Shown: positions 1 to 9,390 of the stretch, one piece after another | How the letters are laid out: the number at the start of each line of letters is the position of its first letter | Position numbering within the stretch: the stretch's first letter is position 1 | From: Mesorhizobium prunaredense | GTDB taxonomy: Bacteria > Pseudomonadota > Alphaproteobacteria > Rhizobiales > Rhizobiaceae | Length of the DNA stretch: 64,000 bases | Direction: 5' to 3' | NCBI RefSeq assembly: GCF_900156895.1 | Contig: NZ_FTPD01000067.1 | Coordinates: 385,570 to 449,569 of the forward strand | Program-made: the position numbers and the translations under genes | The notes under the pieces: generated by a model | Database searches by the model: none | What the model was told of the DNA's origin: nothing | What the model saw: the letters and a program-made list of their open reading frames with translations, nothing else

Positions 1-493
1 GGCGTTGGAGAAATTGAAGGGCGCCCCGGGCCGGCTGGACCTTGTTGGCACCACTGCCAACGGTGCGCCGGTCTATGTCGATTACGCGCACAAGCCGGAC
101 GCGCTGGAAAACGTGCTGGCCTCGGTGCGGCCGTTCACCACCGGCCGCGTCATCGTCGTGTTCGGCTGTGGCGGCGACCGCGACCGCGGCAAGCGGCCGA
201 TCATGGGGGGGATCGCCACGCGGCTCGCCGATGTCGTCATCGTCACCGACGACAATCCGCGCTCGGAAGTGCCCGAAACGATCCGTGCCGCGATCCTTGC
301 CGCTGCACCCGGCGGCATCGAGATCGGCGATCGGCGCAAGGCGATCCACCAGGCTGTCGCCATGCTCCATGCCGGCGACACGCTGATCGTGGCCGGCAAG
401 GGGCATGAGGAAGGCCAGACCATCGGCGCCGAGACGCTGCATTTTTCCGACCATGAGGAGGTTCGCGCCGCGCTCCGGGAGCGCGCCGCATGA
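1..493 (+). CDS. murE: UDP-MurNAc-tripeptide synthetase MurE, 3' end only
   Basis: This is the C-terminal 163 residues or so of MurE, which adds meso-diaminopimelate to UDP-MurNAc-L-Ala-D-Glu in the cytoplasm. The gene enters from the left window edge, so the ATP-binding domain is missing here. The visible part covers the end of the central domain (VDYAHKPDAL) and the C-terminal ligand-binding domain. The DNPR motif (TDDNPRSE) marks a ligase specific for meso-diaminopimelate rather than lysine. The GKGHE motif near the end is also typical of MurE. The stop overlaps the murF start by four bases (ATGA), so the two are translationally coupled. Confidence 0.95.
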   Translation, partial: ALEKLKGAPGRLDLVGTTANGAPVYVDYAHKPDALENVLASVRPFTTGRVIVVFGCGGDRDRGKRPIMGGIATRLADVVIVTDDNPRSEVPETIRAAILAAAPGGIEIGDRRKAIHQAVAMLHAGDTLIVAGKGHEEGQTIGAETLHFSDHEEVRAALRERAA

Positions 494-1923
494 GCTTCCT
501 GTGGACGTCAGAGGATCTCGTCGCCGCCATGGGCGGACGACCGCTCGGGCCGATGCCGGAGGGTATCAGCGGCATCTCGATCGACAGCCGCAGCCTTGAG
601 CCGGGCGATGCTTTCTTCGCGATCAAGGGCGAGGCGATGGACGGCCATGATTTCGCGACCGCCGCCATCAAGGCCGGCGCCGGCGTGCTGGTCGTCGCCG
701 AGGGCAAGCTGCCGTCGCTCGGGCGGCTGACGGCGCCGATGATCGTCGTGCAGGACGTGCTGGCCGCGCTGGAAAAGCTGGGGCTGGCCGCCCGCGCGCG
801 CTCGAATGCCAAGATCATCGCGGTGACCGGTTCGGCGGGCAAGACCACCACCAAGGAAGCGCTGCGCCATGTGCTGTCGGTGGTCGGCAAGGTGCACGCA
901 TCGGCGCAGTCTTTCAACAACCACTGGGGCGTGCCGCTGACGCTGGCGCGGATGCCTGTGGATTGCGACTATGCCGTGTTCGAGATCGGCATGAACCATC
1001 CCGACGAGGTCCGGCCACTGGCCAAGATGGTCCGGCCGCATGTCGCCATCGTCACGCTGATCGCCGCGGCACATCTCGGCTTCTTCCGCAATCTGGACGA
1101 GATCGCCAAGGCCAAGGCCGAGATTTTCGAAGGGCTGGAACCGGACGGCGCCGTCCTTCTCAACCGCGACGACCCGCGCTGGAAGCTTCTGGACAAGATG
1201 GCGAGAGCCGCCGGCGTCGAGCACATCTACGGCTTTGGCGAGAACGCCCGTGCGACCTTCAAGCTGCTGACATGCGCGCTGCATGCCGATCATTCCGTCA
1301 TCGCCGCCAAGATCGGCGGTCAGGAGATCACCGCCAGGGTCGGCGCGCCGGGCCGCCACATGGTGCAGAATGTGCTGGCCGTGCTGGGCGCCGCGCACCT
1401 GGTCGGCGCCGACATCGCCAGGGTGGCGCTGGCGCTGGCCGATCTTTCGGCCGAACGCGGACGCGGCAAGCGCCATGTGCTGCGCCACCCGAAAGGTCCG
1501 ATCACGCTGATCGACGAGAGCTACAACGCCAATCCGGCGTCGATGAGCGCAGCAATGGCGCTGCTCAACGCGACGCCGGTGTCGGGCGAAGGCAGGCGCA
1601 TCGCGGTGCTCGGCGACATGCTCGAGCTCGGCGACCATTCGGCGAAGCTGCACGCGGCCCTTGCCGATCTCATCGTCGGCACCGACACGCGCACGGTCTT
1701 TCTCGCCGGCCCGCAAATGCGGGCGCTGGCCGACATCCTGCCTGATGAGTTCGAGACAGAGTATCGCGCCGGCGCAGAGGATCTGAAACTGGTGCTTCTG
1801 TCGGCGCTGAAGCCGGGCGACGTGGTGATGATCAAATCGTCGAAAGGCATCGGGTTTTCCAAACTGGTCGACGCACTGCTCAGCAAATTTCCGGCGGCAG
1901 CCGCAACCGCCAAACAGACCTAG
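490..1923 (+). CDS. murF: UDP-MurNAc-tripeptide:D-Ala-D-Ala ligase MurF
   Basis: A Mur ligase of 477 residues, a normal length for MurF. It joins D-Ala-D-Ala to the UDP-MurNAc-tripeptide using ATP in the cytoplasm. The P-loop TGSAGKTTT lies at residues 113-121. The central domain carries EIGMNHPDE and the typical DESYNANPASM segment that separates MurF from MurC, D and E. The start ATG overlaps the murE stop. mraY follows after 24 bases, so the lipid-linked step comes next in the operon. Confidence 0.97.
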   Translation: MSFLWTSEDLVAAMGGRPLGPMPEGISGISIDSRSLEPGDAFFAIKGEAMDGHDFATAAIKAGAGVLVVAEGKLPSLGRLTAPMIVVQDVLAALEKLGLAARARSNAKIIAVTGSAGKTTTKEALRHVLSVVGKVHASAQSFNNHWGVPLTLARMPVDCDYAVFEIGMNHPDEVRPLAKMVRPHVAIVTLIAAAHLGFFRNLDEIAKAKAEIFEGLEPDGAVLLNRDDPRWKLLDKMARAAGVEHIYGFGENARATFKLLTCALHADHSVIAAKIGGQEITARVGAPGRHMVQNVLAVLGAAHLVGADIARVALALADLSAERGRGKRHVLRHPKGPITLIDESYNANPASMSAAMALLNATPVSGEGRRIAVLGDMLELGDHSAKLHAALADLIVGTDTRTVFLAGPQMRALADILPDEFETEYRAGAEDLKLVLLSALKPGDVVMIKSSKGIGFSKLVDALLSKFPAAAATAKQT

Positions 1924-1947
1924 AGCCAGGTCGGGGGACCGAATCGC

Positions 1948-3030
1948 ATGTTCACACTGCTCGTCGAATTCGCGGACAAGATCTCGGTCTTCAACGTCTT
2001 CCGCTACATAACCTTCCGCACCGGCGGCGCGCTGATCACCGCGGCGCTGATCGTCTTCATCTTCGGCCCGGCTATCATCAATTCGCTGAGGCTGCGGCAG
2101 GGCAAGGGCCAGCCGATCCGCGCCGACGGGCCGCAGACGCATTTCAAGAAAGCCGGCACGCCGACCATGGGCGGGCTGATGATCCTGTGCGGCATCATCG
2201 GCTCGTCGCTGTTGTGGGCGAACCTGTCCAGCATCTATGTCTGGGTGGTGCTGCTGGTGACCCTGGGTTTCGGCTCGATCGGGTTCTACGACGATTATCT
2301 CAAGGTGACGAAGCAATCGCATCTCGGCTTTTCCGGCAAGGCGCGGCTGGGGCTTGAATTCGTCATCGCCGGCATCGCCGCCTGGGTGATCATGCACAAT
2401 GGCCAGGCGCCGTTCTCGTCGTCGCTGACCTTCCCCTTCGCCAAGGAGTTCCTCATCAATCTCGGCTGGTTCTTCATCCCGTTCTCGTGCTTCGTCATCG
2501 TCGGCGCCGGCAACGCGGTGAACCTGACCGATGGCCTCGACGGGCTGGCGATCGTGCCGATCATGATCGCGGCGGCGTCCTTCGGCGTCATCGCCTACCT
2601 GTCCGGCAATGCGGTGTTCGCCGAGTATCTGCAGATCCATTTCGTGCCCGGCACCGGTGAACTGGCGGTAGTCCTCGGCGCAGTGATCGGCGCCGGCCTC
2701 GGCTTCCTGTGGTTCAACGCACCGCCGGCGGCGATCTTCATGGGCGATACCGGCTCGCTGGCGCTTGGCGGCCTGATCGGCACGGTTGCGGTTGCCACCA
2801 AGCACGAGATCGTGCTGGTCATCGTCGGCGGCCTGTTCGTCGTCGAGATCCTGTCGGTCATCATCCAGGTCGGCTACTTCAAGATGACCGGCAAGCGGGT
2901 GTTCCTGATGGCGCCGATCCACCATCATTTCGAAAAGCTCGGCTGGACCGAAAGCCAGGTGGTGATCCGCTTCTGGATCATCGCCGTCATCCTGGCGCTG
3001 GTCGGCCTGTCGACCCTCAAGCTCCGATAG
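1948..3030 (+). CDS. mraY: Phospho-MurNAc-pentapeptide transferase MraY
   Basis: A 360-residue polytopic inner membrane enzyme that transfers phospho-MurNAc-pentapeptide to undecaprenyl phosphate and makes lipid I. Hydrophobic segments run the whole length, as in the ten-helix family. Diagnostic motifs are GTPTMGG early, the aspartate-rich FYDDYLK, NLTDGLDGLA, FMGDTGSLALGG and APIHHHFEK near the C-terminus. The length matches the family. It sits between murF and murD as in other dcw clusters. Confidence 0.97.
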   Translation: MFTLLVEFADKISVFNVFRYITFRTGGALITAALIVFIFGPAIINSLRLRQGKGQPIRADGPQTHFKKAGTPTMGGLMILCGIIGSSLLWANLSSIYVWVVLLVTLGFGSIGFYDDYLKVTKQSHLGFSGKARLGLEFVIAGIAAWVIMHNGQAPFSSSLTFPFAKEFLINLGWFFIPFSCFVIVGAGNAVNLTDGLDGLAIVPIMIAAASFGVIAYLSGNAVFAEYLQIHFVPGTGELAVVLGAVIGAGLGFLWFNAPPAAIFMGDTGSLALGGLIGTVAVATKHEIVLVIVGGLFVVEILSVIIQVGYFKMTGKRVFLMAPIHHHFEKLGWTESQVVIRFWIIAVILALVGLSTLKLR

Positions 3031-3038
3031 GAGGCCGC

Positions 3039-4442
3039 TTGATCCCCGCCGCATCCTTCGCAGGCAAGCGCGTTTCGCTCTTCGGGCTCGGCGGCTCGGG
3101 GATCGCCACTGCGCGCGCGTTGATCGAGGGCGGGGCGGAGGTGCTCGCCTGGGACGACAATCCCGGCAGTGTCGCCAATGCCGCGGCCGTCGGCATCGCG
3201 ACCGGCGACCTGCGTGGCGCCGACTGGGCGAAGTTCTCGGCCTTCGTGCTGTCGCCCGGCGTGCCGCTGACGCATCCGAAGCCGCACTGGACAGTGGAAC
3301 TGGCGCGCGCTTCAGGCGTCGAGATCATTGGCGACATCGAGCTGTTCTGCCGGCAGCGGACCTTGCTGGCGCCGGCAGCGCCGTTCATCGCCATAACCGG
3401 CACCAACGGCAAATCGACGACCACGGCGCTGACGGCGCATATCCTGAAATCGGCCGGACGCGACACGCAGATGGGCGGCAATATCGGCCGCGCGGTGATG
3501 ACGCTCGATCCGCCGGAACCGGGCCGGCACTATGTCGTGGAATGCTCGTCCTACCAGATAGACCTGGCGCCCTCGATCAATCCGACCGCCGGCGTCCTGC
3601 TCAACTTGACGCCCGATCATCTCGACCGGCATGGCACGATGCAGCACTACGCCGCGATCAAGGAGCGGCTGGCGGCCGGCAGCGAAACGGCCATCGTCGG
3701 TGTCGACGATTCCTGGTGCGCCCAGCTCGCCGATCGGCTGGAGCGGGCGGGCCGGCACGTCATCCGCATTTCGAAGCGCCTGCCGCTCACCGACGGCTAT
3801 TTCGCCGACGGCACCAATTTGATGGAGGCGGTGCACGGCCGTTACAGCCGCATTGCCTTTCTCGAGGGCATCGGCTCGCTGCGCGGCCAGCACAATGCGC
3901 AGAATGCGCTGGCCGCTCTCGCCGCCTGCCTCAAGGTCGGGCTCGAGCTGGGTGAGATCCAGTCGGGGCTGGAGAGCTTTCCGGGGCTGGCGCACCGCAT
4001 GGAGCAGGTCGGCCGCAAGGGCCATGTGCTGTTCATCAACGATTCCAAGGCGACCAATGCCGATGCGGCAGCGCCCGCATTGTCCAGCTTTGCGCGCATT
4101 TACTGGATCGCCGGCGGGTTGCCGAAAGAGGGTGGCATCGAGCCGTTGCGCGGCCTCTTTCCGCGCATCGCCAAGGCCTATCTGATCGGCGAGGCCGCAC
4201 CAGCCTTTTCGGCGACGCTCGGCGAGGCGGTGCCCTACGAGATCTCCGGCACGCTGGCCGCAGCAGTCGAGCATGCCGCAAGCGATGCGGCCAGGGACGA
4301 TGGCAACGGCGAGGTGGTGGTGCTGCTTTCGCCGGCCTGCGCCAGTTTCGACCAGTTCAAGAATTTCGAAGTGCGCGGCGAAGCCTTTAGGCAAGCTGCG
4401 AGCACTGTTGATGGCGTGAAGCTCATCGGAGGGGCACGATAA
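3039..4442 (+). CDS. murD: UDP-MurNAc-L-alanine:D-glutamate ligase MurD
   Basis: A 467-residue Mur ligase that adds D-glutamate to UDP-MurNAc-L-Ala. A Rossmann-like N-terminus (LFGLGGSGIATA) is followed by the P-loop TGTNGKSTTT at about residues 120-129 and the central motif ECSSYQID. I chose the TTG at 3039 because AGGAGG lies six bases upstream and the family begins just there. The open frame runs further upstream, but that part overlaps mraY in another frame. The stop TAA shares one base with the ftsW ATG. Confidence 0.93.
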   Translation: MIPAASFAGKRVSLFGLGGSGIATARALIEGGAEVLAWDDNPGSVANAAAVGIATGDLRGADWAKFSAFVLSPGVPLTHPKPHWTVELARASGVEIIGDIELFCRQRTLLAPAAPFIAITGTNGKSTTTALTAHILKSAGRDTQMGGNIGRAVMTLDPPEPGRHYVVECSSYQIDLAPSINPTAGVLLNLTPDHLDRHGTMQHYAAIKERLAAGSETAIVGVDDSWCAQLADRLERAGRHVIRISKRLPLTDGYFADGTNLMEAVHGRYSRIAFLEGIGSLRGQHNAQNALAALAACLKVGLELGEIQSGLESFPGLAHRMEQVGRKGHVLFINDSKATNADAAAPALSSFARIYWIAGGLPKEGGIEPLRGLFPRIAKAYLIGEAAPAFSATLGEAVPYEISGTLAAAVEHAASDAARDDGNGEVVVLLSPACASFDQFKNFEVRGEAFRQAASTVDGVKLIGGAR

Positions 4443-5593
4443 TGCAAAGCCGTCTCGACAAAAGTCCGGTTGCCACCTGGTGGTGGACGATCGATCGATG
4501 GTTCCTGGCTGCGTTCCTGTCACTGATGGGGCTCGGCATCGTGCTGTCCTTCGCGGCAAGCCCGGCGGTGGCCCAGCGCATCGGCCTGGACAGTTTCCAC
4601 TTCGCCACAAGGCAGATCATCTTCACCATTCCCGCACTTGGCGTGATGCTGGCCGTCTCCTTCCTGGAATCGCGGCAGATCAGGCGCATGGCCCTGGCGA
4701 TGCTGTGCATCACGCTGGTGCTGATGGTGGCGGTGCTCTACATCGGCGTCGAGGTGAAGGGCGCGCGTCGCTGGGTGTCGCTCGCCGGCGTGTCGCTGCA
4801 ACCGTCGGAATTCCTGAAGCCTGCCTTCGTCGTCATCTGCGCCTGGCTGTTTGCCGAACACAAGCGCCAGCCCGACATTCCAGGCAACCTGTTCGCCATG
4901 CTGCTGCTGGCCCTTGTCATCTCGCTGCTGGTGGCGCAGCCCGATTTCGGCCAGACCATGCTGGTGCTCGGCACCTGGGGGGTGATGTTCTTCATGGCCG
5001 GACTGCCATGGCTGTGGATCATCGCGCTGGGCGCAGCCGGCGTCGGCGGCGTGTTTGCCGCCTATACCGTGTTCCCGCATGTCGCCGGCCGCATCGACCG
5101 CTTCATGACCGGCGAGGGCGACACGTTCCAGGTCGACATGGGCCGCGATGCGCTGATCAATGGCGGCTGGTTCGGCGTCGGGCCGGGCGAGGGCACCGTC
5201 AAGCGGGTGATACCCGACAGCCATGCCGATTTCGTCTACTCGGTGGCCGGCGAGGAGTTCGGACTGATCATGTGCTTCTTCATCATGACCATCTTCGCCT
5301 TCATCGTGCTGCGCGGCCTCGGCACCGCGCTCAAGGAGCAGGACGATTTCACACGCTATGCGGTCGGCGGCCTGGTCACGGTCTTCGGTCTGCAGTCGGT
5401 CATCAACATGGCCGTCAATCTGCAATTGATGCCGGCCAAGGGCATGACCTTGCCGTTCATCTCCTATGGCGGCTCTTCGCAGATCGCCATCGCAATCTCG
5501 ATGGGCATGGTGCTGGCGCTGACGCGCAGGCGGCCGGAAAAGCGCAAGCAGTTGGGCTTCGCGCCGTCGCAGCGCGCCATGCCGGCGGAGTGA
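4442..5593 (+). CDS. ftsW: Septal peptidoglycan polymerase FtsW (SEDS family)
   Basis: A 383-residue SEDS membrane protein that polymerises lipid II at the division septum, working with the transpeptidase FtsI. It shows about ten hydrophobic segments, the LQPSEFLKPAF motif, QPDFGQTM and the closing PFISYGGSSQIA segment typical of FtsW/RodA/SpoVE. The position between murD and murG supports FtsW over RodA. The ATG overlaps the murD stop by one base, and murG begins two bases after its stop. Confidence 0.96.
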   Translation: MQSRLDKSPVATWWWTIDRWFLAAFLSLMGLGIVLSFAASPAVAQRIGLDSFHFATRQIIFTIPALGVMLAVSFLESRQIRRMALAMLCITLVLMVAVLYIGVEVKGARRWVSLAGVSLQPSEFLKPAFVVICAWLFAEHKRQPDIPGNLFAMLLLALVISLLVAQPDFGQTMLVLGTWGVMFFMAGLPWLWIIALGAAGVGGVFAAYTVFPHVAGRIDRFMTGEGDTFQVDMGRDALINGGWFGVGPGEGTVKRVIPDSHADFVYSVAGEEFGLIMCFFIMTIFAFIVLRGLGTALKEQDDFTRYAVGGLVTVFGLQSVINMAVNLQLMPAKGMTLPFISYGGSSQIAIAISMGMVLALTRRRPEKRKQLGFAPSQRAMPAE

Positions 5594-5594
5594 A

Positions 5595-6722
5595 ATGTCG
5601 AGAGGCGCGATCCTTCTGGCGGCCGGCGGCACGGGCGGGCATCTCTTCCCGGCCGAGGCGCTGGCGCACGAGCTGATCAGGCGCGGCTGGACGGTGCATC
5701 TCGCCACCGATGATCGTGCCGAGCGTTTTGCCGGCCAGTTCCCGGCCGCTTGCATCCATCCGATCCAGTCGGCGACCATCGGCTCGAAAAACCCTTTCGC
5801 CGTGCTCGCCGACTTCTGGAAGATCTGGGGCGGCGTGCGGCAGGCATCGGCGGTGATCGGCCGGGTCAAGCCAGCCGTCGTGGTCGGTTTCGGCGGCTAT
5901 CCGACGCTGCCGCCGCTCTATGCGGCGACGCGGCGCAAGGTGCCGACGCTGATCCACGAGCAGAACGCGGTGATGGGGCGCGCCAACCGGGCGCTCGCCG
6001 GCCGTGTCGATGCCATCGCCGGCGGGTTTTTGCCGGAAGATTCAAGCGCCGCAGGCGCCAGGACGGTGACGACCGGCAATCCGGTCAGGCCGCAAGTGCT
6101 GGAGGCGGCAAAGACGCCCTATGCGGCGTCGACCGGGAACCAGCCGTTCCGCTTTCTGGTGTTCGGCGGCAGCCAGGGCGCACAGTTCTTTTCCGATGCG
6201 GTGCCGGCGGCGGTTCGACTGCTTTCCGATGCGCAACGCAAGCGGCTTGATATCACCCAGCAGGCGCGTGCCGACGACGTCGAGCGGGTGAAGGCGGCCT
6301 ATGCCGCCCTTGGCGTCGAGGCTGAGGTGTCGCCCTTCTTCACCGACATGGCGGCGCGCATGGCTGCGGCGCACCTGGTGATGTCGCGGTCCGGCGCATC
6401 GACCGTATCGGAAATCGCGGTGATCGGCCGGCCGGCGCTGCTGGTGCCCTATCCGCATGCACTCGACCACGACCAAGCGGCCAATGCCGCCGCATTGGCC
6501 GCGGCAGGTGGCGCCGAAGTGCATCCGCAATCGACGCTTTCGTCCGAGCGCATCGCCGCGCTCGTCGGAGCCCTGATGGACGATCCAGAGCGGCTGACGA
6601 CAATGGCAGCGGCGGCGAAATCGGCCGGAAAACCGGACGCGGCACGGTTGCTCGCCGATCTGACAGAGGCTATTGCGTCGAAGAAAAGCGTATCGGAATT
6701 CAGGAAGGAGACGCACGTATGA
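5595..6722 (+). CDS. murG: UDP-GlcNAc:lipid I GlcNAc transferase MurG
   Basis: A 375-residue peripheral membrane glycosyltransferase that turns lipid I into lipid II. The N-terminal glycine loop AAGGTGGHLFPA is the family signature. The donor-binding C-terminal half has FGGSQGAQFF and the MSRSGASTVSEIAV segment. Length is normal. Its stop overlaps the murC start (ATGA), so translation is likely coupled. Confidence 0.97.
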   Translation: MSRGAILLAAGGTGGHLFPAEALAHELIRRGWTVHLATDDRAERFAGQFPAACIHPIQSATIGSKNPFAVLADFWKIWGGVRQASAVIGRVKPAVVVGFGGYPTLPPLYAATRRKVPTLIHEQNAVMGRANRALAGRVDAIAGGFLPEDSSAAGARTVTTGNPVRPQVLEAAKTPYAASTGNQPFRFLVFGGSQGAQFFSDAVPAAVRLLSDAQRKRLDITQQARADDVERVKAAYAALGVEAEVSPFFTDMAARMAAAHLVMSRSGASTVSEIAVIGRPALLVPYPHALDHDQAANAAALAAAGGAEVHPQSTLSSERIAALVGALMDDPERLTTMAAAAKSAGKPDAARLLADLTEAIASKKSVSEFRKETHV

Positions 6723-8125
6723 AGATGCCGCAGACGATCGGCCTCGTGCATTTCATCGGCATCGGCGGTATCGGCATGAGCGGCATCGCCGAGGTGCTGC
6801 ATAATCTCGGCTACCAGGTGCAAGGGTCCGACCAGGCCGACAGCGCCAATGTGCAGCGGCTGCGCGACAAGGGCATCGAGTGCTTTGTCGGTCATCATGC
6901 CGACAATATCGGCGATGCCGAAGTGGTGGTCGTCTCGACGGCGATCAAGAAATCCAATCCGGAGCTGAAGGCCGCACGCGAGAAACTGCTTCCCATCGTC
7001 CGTCGCGCCGAGATGCTGGCGGAACTGATGCGCTTCCGGCAGGCGGTGGCCATCGGCGGCACGCATGGCAAGACGACGACGACCTCGATGGTGGCGACGC
7101 TGCTCGAAGCCGGCGGGCTCGATCCGACCGTGATCAATGGCGGCATCATCAATGCCTACGGCACCAACGCCCGCATGGGCGATGGCGAATGGATGGTGGT
7201 GGAAGCCGATGAGAGCGACGGCACGTTCCTGAAGCTGCCGGCCGAGATTGCCGTCGTCACCAACATCGATCCCGAACATCTCGACCATTACGGCTCCTTC
7301 GACAAGGTGCGCGAGGCCTTTCGCCAATTCGTCGAAAACGTGCCGTTCTACGGCTTCGGCGTCATGTGCACCGACCACCCGGAGGTGCAGGCGCTGGTCA
7401 GCCGCATCGAGGACCGGCGCGTCATCACCTATGGCGAGAACGCACAGGCGGACGTGCGTTTCATCAATCACCGGATGGATGGCCCGACCTCGGAATTCGA
7501 CGTGGTGATCCGCGACCGCAAGACCGGCGGCCAGTCGACGATATCAGGCCTGCGCCTGCCGATGCCCGGCCGTCACAACGTCGCCAATGCGACCGCGGCG
7601 ATCGCCGTCGCGCATGAACTCGGCCTTTCGGCCGAGGCGATCAGGAAGGGCCTGTCGTCCTTCGCCGGCGTCAAGCGGCGCTTTACACGTACCGGTTCGT
7701 GGAACGGCATCGATGTGTTCGACGACTACGGCCACCATCCGGTCGAGATCACAGCGGTTCTGAAGGCGGCGCGCGACGCCACCCAGGGCCGCGTCATCGC
7801 CATTGCCCAGCCGCACCGCTTCACCCGGCTGCATGATCTGTTCGACGAGTTCTCGGTCTGCTTCAACGATGCCGACACGGTGATGGTGGCGCCGGTCTAT
7901 GCGGCAGGCGAAGAGCCGATCGACGGAGTGACGTCCGAGGCTTTGGTGTCGCGAATCCGCTCCGGCGGCCATCGCGACGCGCGCTACATCGAAGGCCCCG
8001 CGGCGATTGCGCCTGTTATCCGCGACCTGGCCAAACCAGGCGATTTCATCGTCTTCCTCGGCGCCGGCAACATCACCCAATGGGCCTACGCGCTGCCGAG
8101 GGAACTCGGCGGGACGGCCTCATGA
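6719..8125 (+). CDS. murC: UDP-MurNAc:L-alanine ligase MurC
   Basis: A 468-residue ligase that starts the peptide stem by adding L-alanine to UDP-MurNAc. The UDP-binding loop GIGGIGMSG is at about residues 14-22 and the ATP loop GGTHGKTTTT at about 113-122. VVEADESDGTFL and FDDYGHHPVEI are typical MurC motifs. The start overlaps murG and the stop overlaps murB, both through ATGA. Confidence 0.97.
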   Translation: MKMPQTIGLVHFIGIGGIGMSGIAEVLHNLGYQVQGSDQADSANVQRLRDKGIECFVGHHADNIGDAEVVVVSTAIKKSNPELKAAREKLLPIVRRAEMLAELMRFRQAVAIGGTHGKTTTTSMVATLLEAGGLDPTVINGGIINAYGTNARMGDGEWMVVEADESDGTFLKLPAEIAVVTNIDPEHLDHYGSFDKVREAFRQFVENVPFYGFGVMCTDHPEVQALVSRIEDRRVITYGENAQADVRFINHRMDGPTSEFDVVIRDRKTGGQSTISGLRLPMPGRHNVANATAAIAVAHELGLSAEAIRKGLSSFAGVKRRFTRTGSWNGIDVFDDYGHHPVEITAVLKAARDATQGRVIAIAQPHRFTRLHDLFDEFSVCFNDADTVMVAPVYAAGEEPIDGVTSEALVSRIRSGGHRDARYIEGPAAIAPVIRDLAKPGDFIVFLGAGNITQWAYALPRELGGTAS

Positions 8126-9087
8126 CGCGCGGCCAGGCGTTGATCGACAAGCTTGGCGGCCGGCTTGCCGGCCTGCGCGGTCGCATCACGCCGAATGCCG
8201 AGATGGACAAGATCACCTGGTTCCGCGCCGGCGGGCTGGCCGACGCACTGTTCCAGCCGGCCGACGAAGACGATCTCGCTGCGTTCCTGAGAGCAGTGCC
8301 CGAAGACATACCGCTGACCACCGTCGGTATCGGCTCGAACCTGCTTGTCCGTGACGGCGGTATTGCGGGCTTCGTCATCCGGCTTTCGGCCAAGGGCTTT
8401 GGCGAAGCCGAAGTGATTGCGCCGACCACAATCAAGGCGGGCGCGGCCACGCCCGACAAACGCCTTGCCGCTGTCGCCTATCAGGCTGATATAGGCGGCT
8501 TTGAGTTTTACCACGGCATTCCCGGCGCCATCGGCGGTGCGCTGGGGATGAATGCCGGCGCCAATGGCGTCGAGACGCGCGAGCGCGTCGTCGAGGTGCG
8601 GGCGCTCGACCGCAAGGGCAATGTGCATACGCTGAGCAACGCCGATATGGGCTACGCCTATCGCCATTCGGCAGCACCTGCCGGGCTGATCTTCACATCG
8701 GCGGTGTTCGAAGGCGTCTTGGCAGACAAGGCCGCGATCAAGGCGGCAATGGACGCCGTCCAGCACCATCGCGAGACCGTGCAGCCGATCCGCGAAAAGA
8801 CCGGCGGCTCGACCTTCAAGAATCCGGAGGGCACCTCGGCCTGGAAGGAGATCGACAGAGCGGGCTGTCGGGGGCTGATGATCGGCGGCGCGCAGATGTC
8901 GCCGATGCATTGCAATTTCATGATCAACACGGGAACCGCCACCGGCTACGACCTTGAATATCTTGGCGAGACGGTGCGCACGCGCGTGCTCGAAAGGTCG
9001 GGCATCCGGCTGCATTGGGAAATCAAGCGTATCGGCAAATTCCGGCCGGGGCACGAGGTCCAGGAATTCCTCGGACAGTTGCTATAA
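8122..9087 (+). CDS. murB: UDP-N-acetylenolpyruvoylglucosamine reductase MurB
   Basis: A 321-residue FAD enzyme that reduces UDP-GlcNAc-enolpyruvate to UDP-MurNAc with NADPH. FAD-binding motifs GSNLLVRDGG and GIPGAIGGALGMNAGA are plain. The catalytic serine region reads GGSTFKNPEG. I use the ATG at 8122, which overlaps the murC stop; the frame stays open upstream inside murC but MTRGQALIDK is the usual kind of start. After this gene comes the first gap in the cluster. Confidence 0.95.
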   Translation: MTRGQALIDKLGGRLAGLRGRITPNAEMDKITWFRAGGLADALFQPADEDDLAAFLRAVPEDIPLTTVGIGSNLLVRDGGIAGFVIRLSAKGFGEAEVIAPTTIKAGAATPDKRLAAVAYQADIGGFEFYHGIPGAIGGALGMNAGANGVETRERVVEVRALDRKGNVHTLSNADMGYAYRHSAAPAGLIFTSAVFEGVLADKAAIKAAMDAVQHHRETVQPIREKTGGSTFKNPEGTSAWKEIDRAGCRGLMIGGAQMSPMHCNFMINTGTATGYDLEYLGETVRTRVLERSGIRLHWEIKRIGKFRPGHEVQEFLGQLL

Positions 9088-9390
9088 GGACTCAACAACG
9101 CAGTTTTCGAGGCCGTTTTTGCGGAAAGTGAATCTCGCGGAATCGTAAGGACTTGCCAGCGATTCAACTCTCTGATTCTCTGCCCTCAAGCGTTTCCTGA
9201 TTTGAGTCGTTTCGACGCGTCACCAGCGTTTTTCCGTCAGGGGCAGCCCGCCGGGAGACTTGGGGACTCGATGGTGCAGAAATCATCAGAGCAGGGGCTG
9301 CTCCGAGCGTTTGAGTGTATGGCCCATTCCGGGGCGTGTGAGATGCAGACCCGCCGTGAAAGGGCCCGCCGTGAGAGGGAATGACGGGAA
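9088..9390. other. Intergenic gap murB-ddl
   Basis: About 300 bases separate murB from ddl in a cluster that is otherwise nearly gapless. I see no convincing gene. A 60-codon frame at 9202-9384 has no good ribosome site and odd composition. The gap may hold a promoter for the ddl-ftsQAZ segment, but I cannot point to clear -35 and -10 elements. Confidence 0.5.

Noticed and set aside
508..3054. 848-residue open frame on the minus strand opposite murF and mraY
   Set aside because: The sequence is low-complexity Arg/Gln/Asp/His, the usual result of reading a GC-rich gene in the wrong frame. murF and mraY are certain on the other strand.
9202..9384. 60-codon frame between murB and ddl
   Set aside because: No ribosome site, ends in Arg/Glu runs, and no resemblance to any protein I know.
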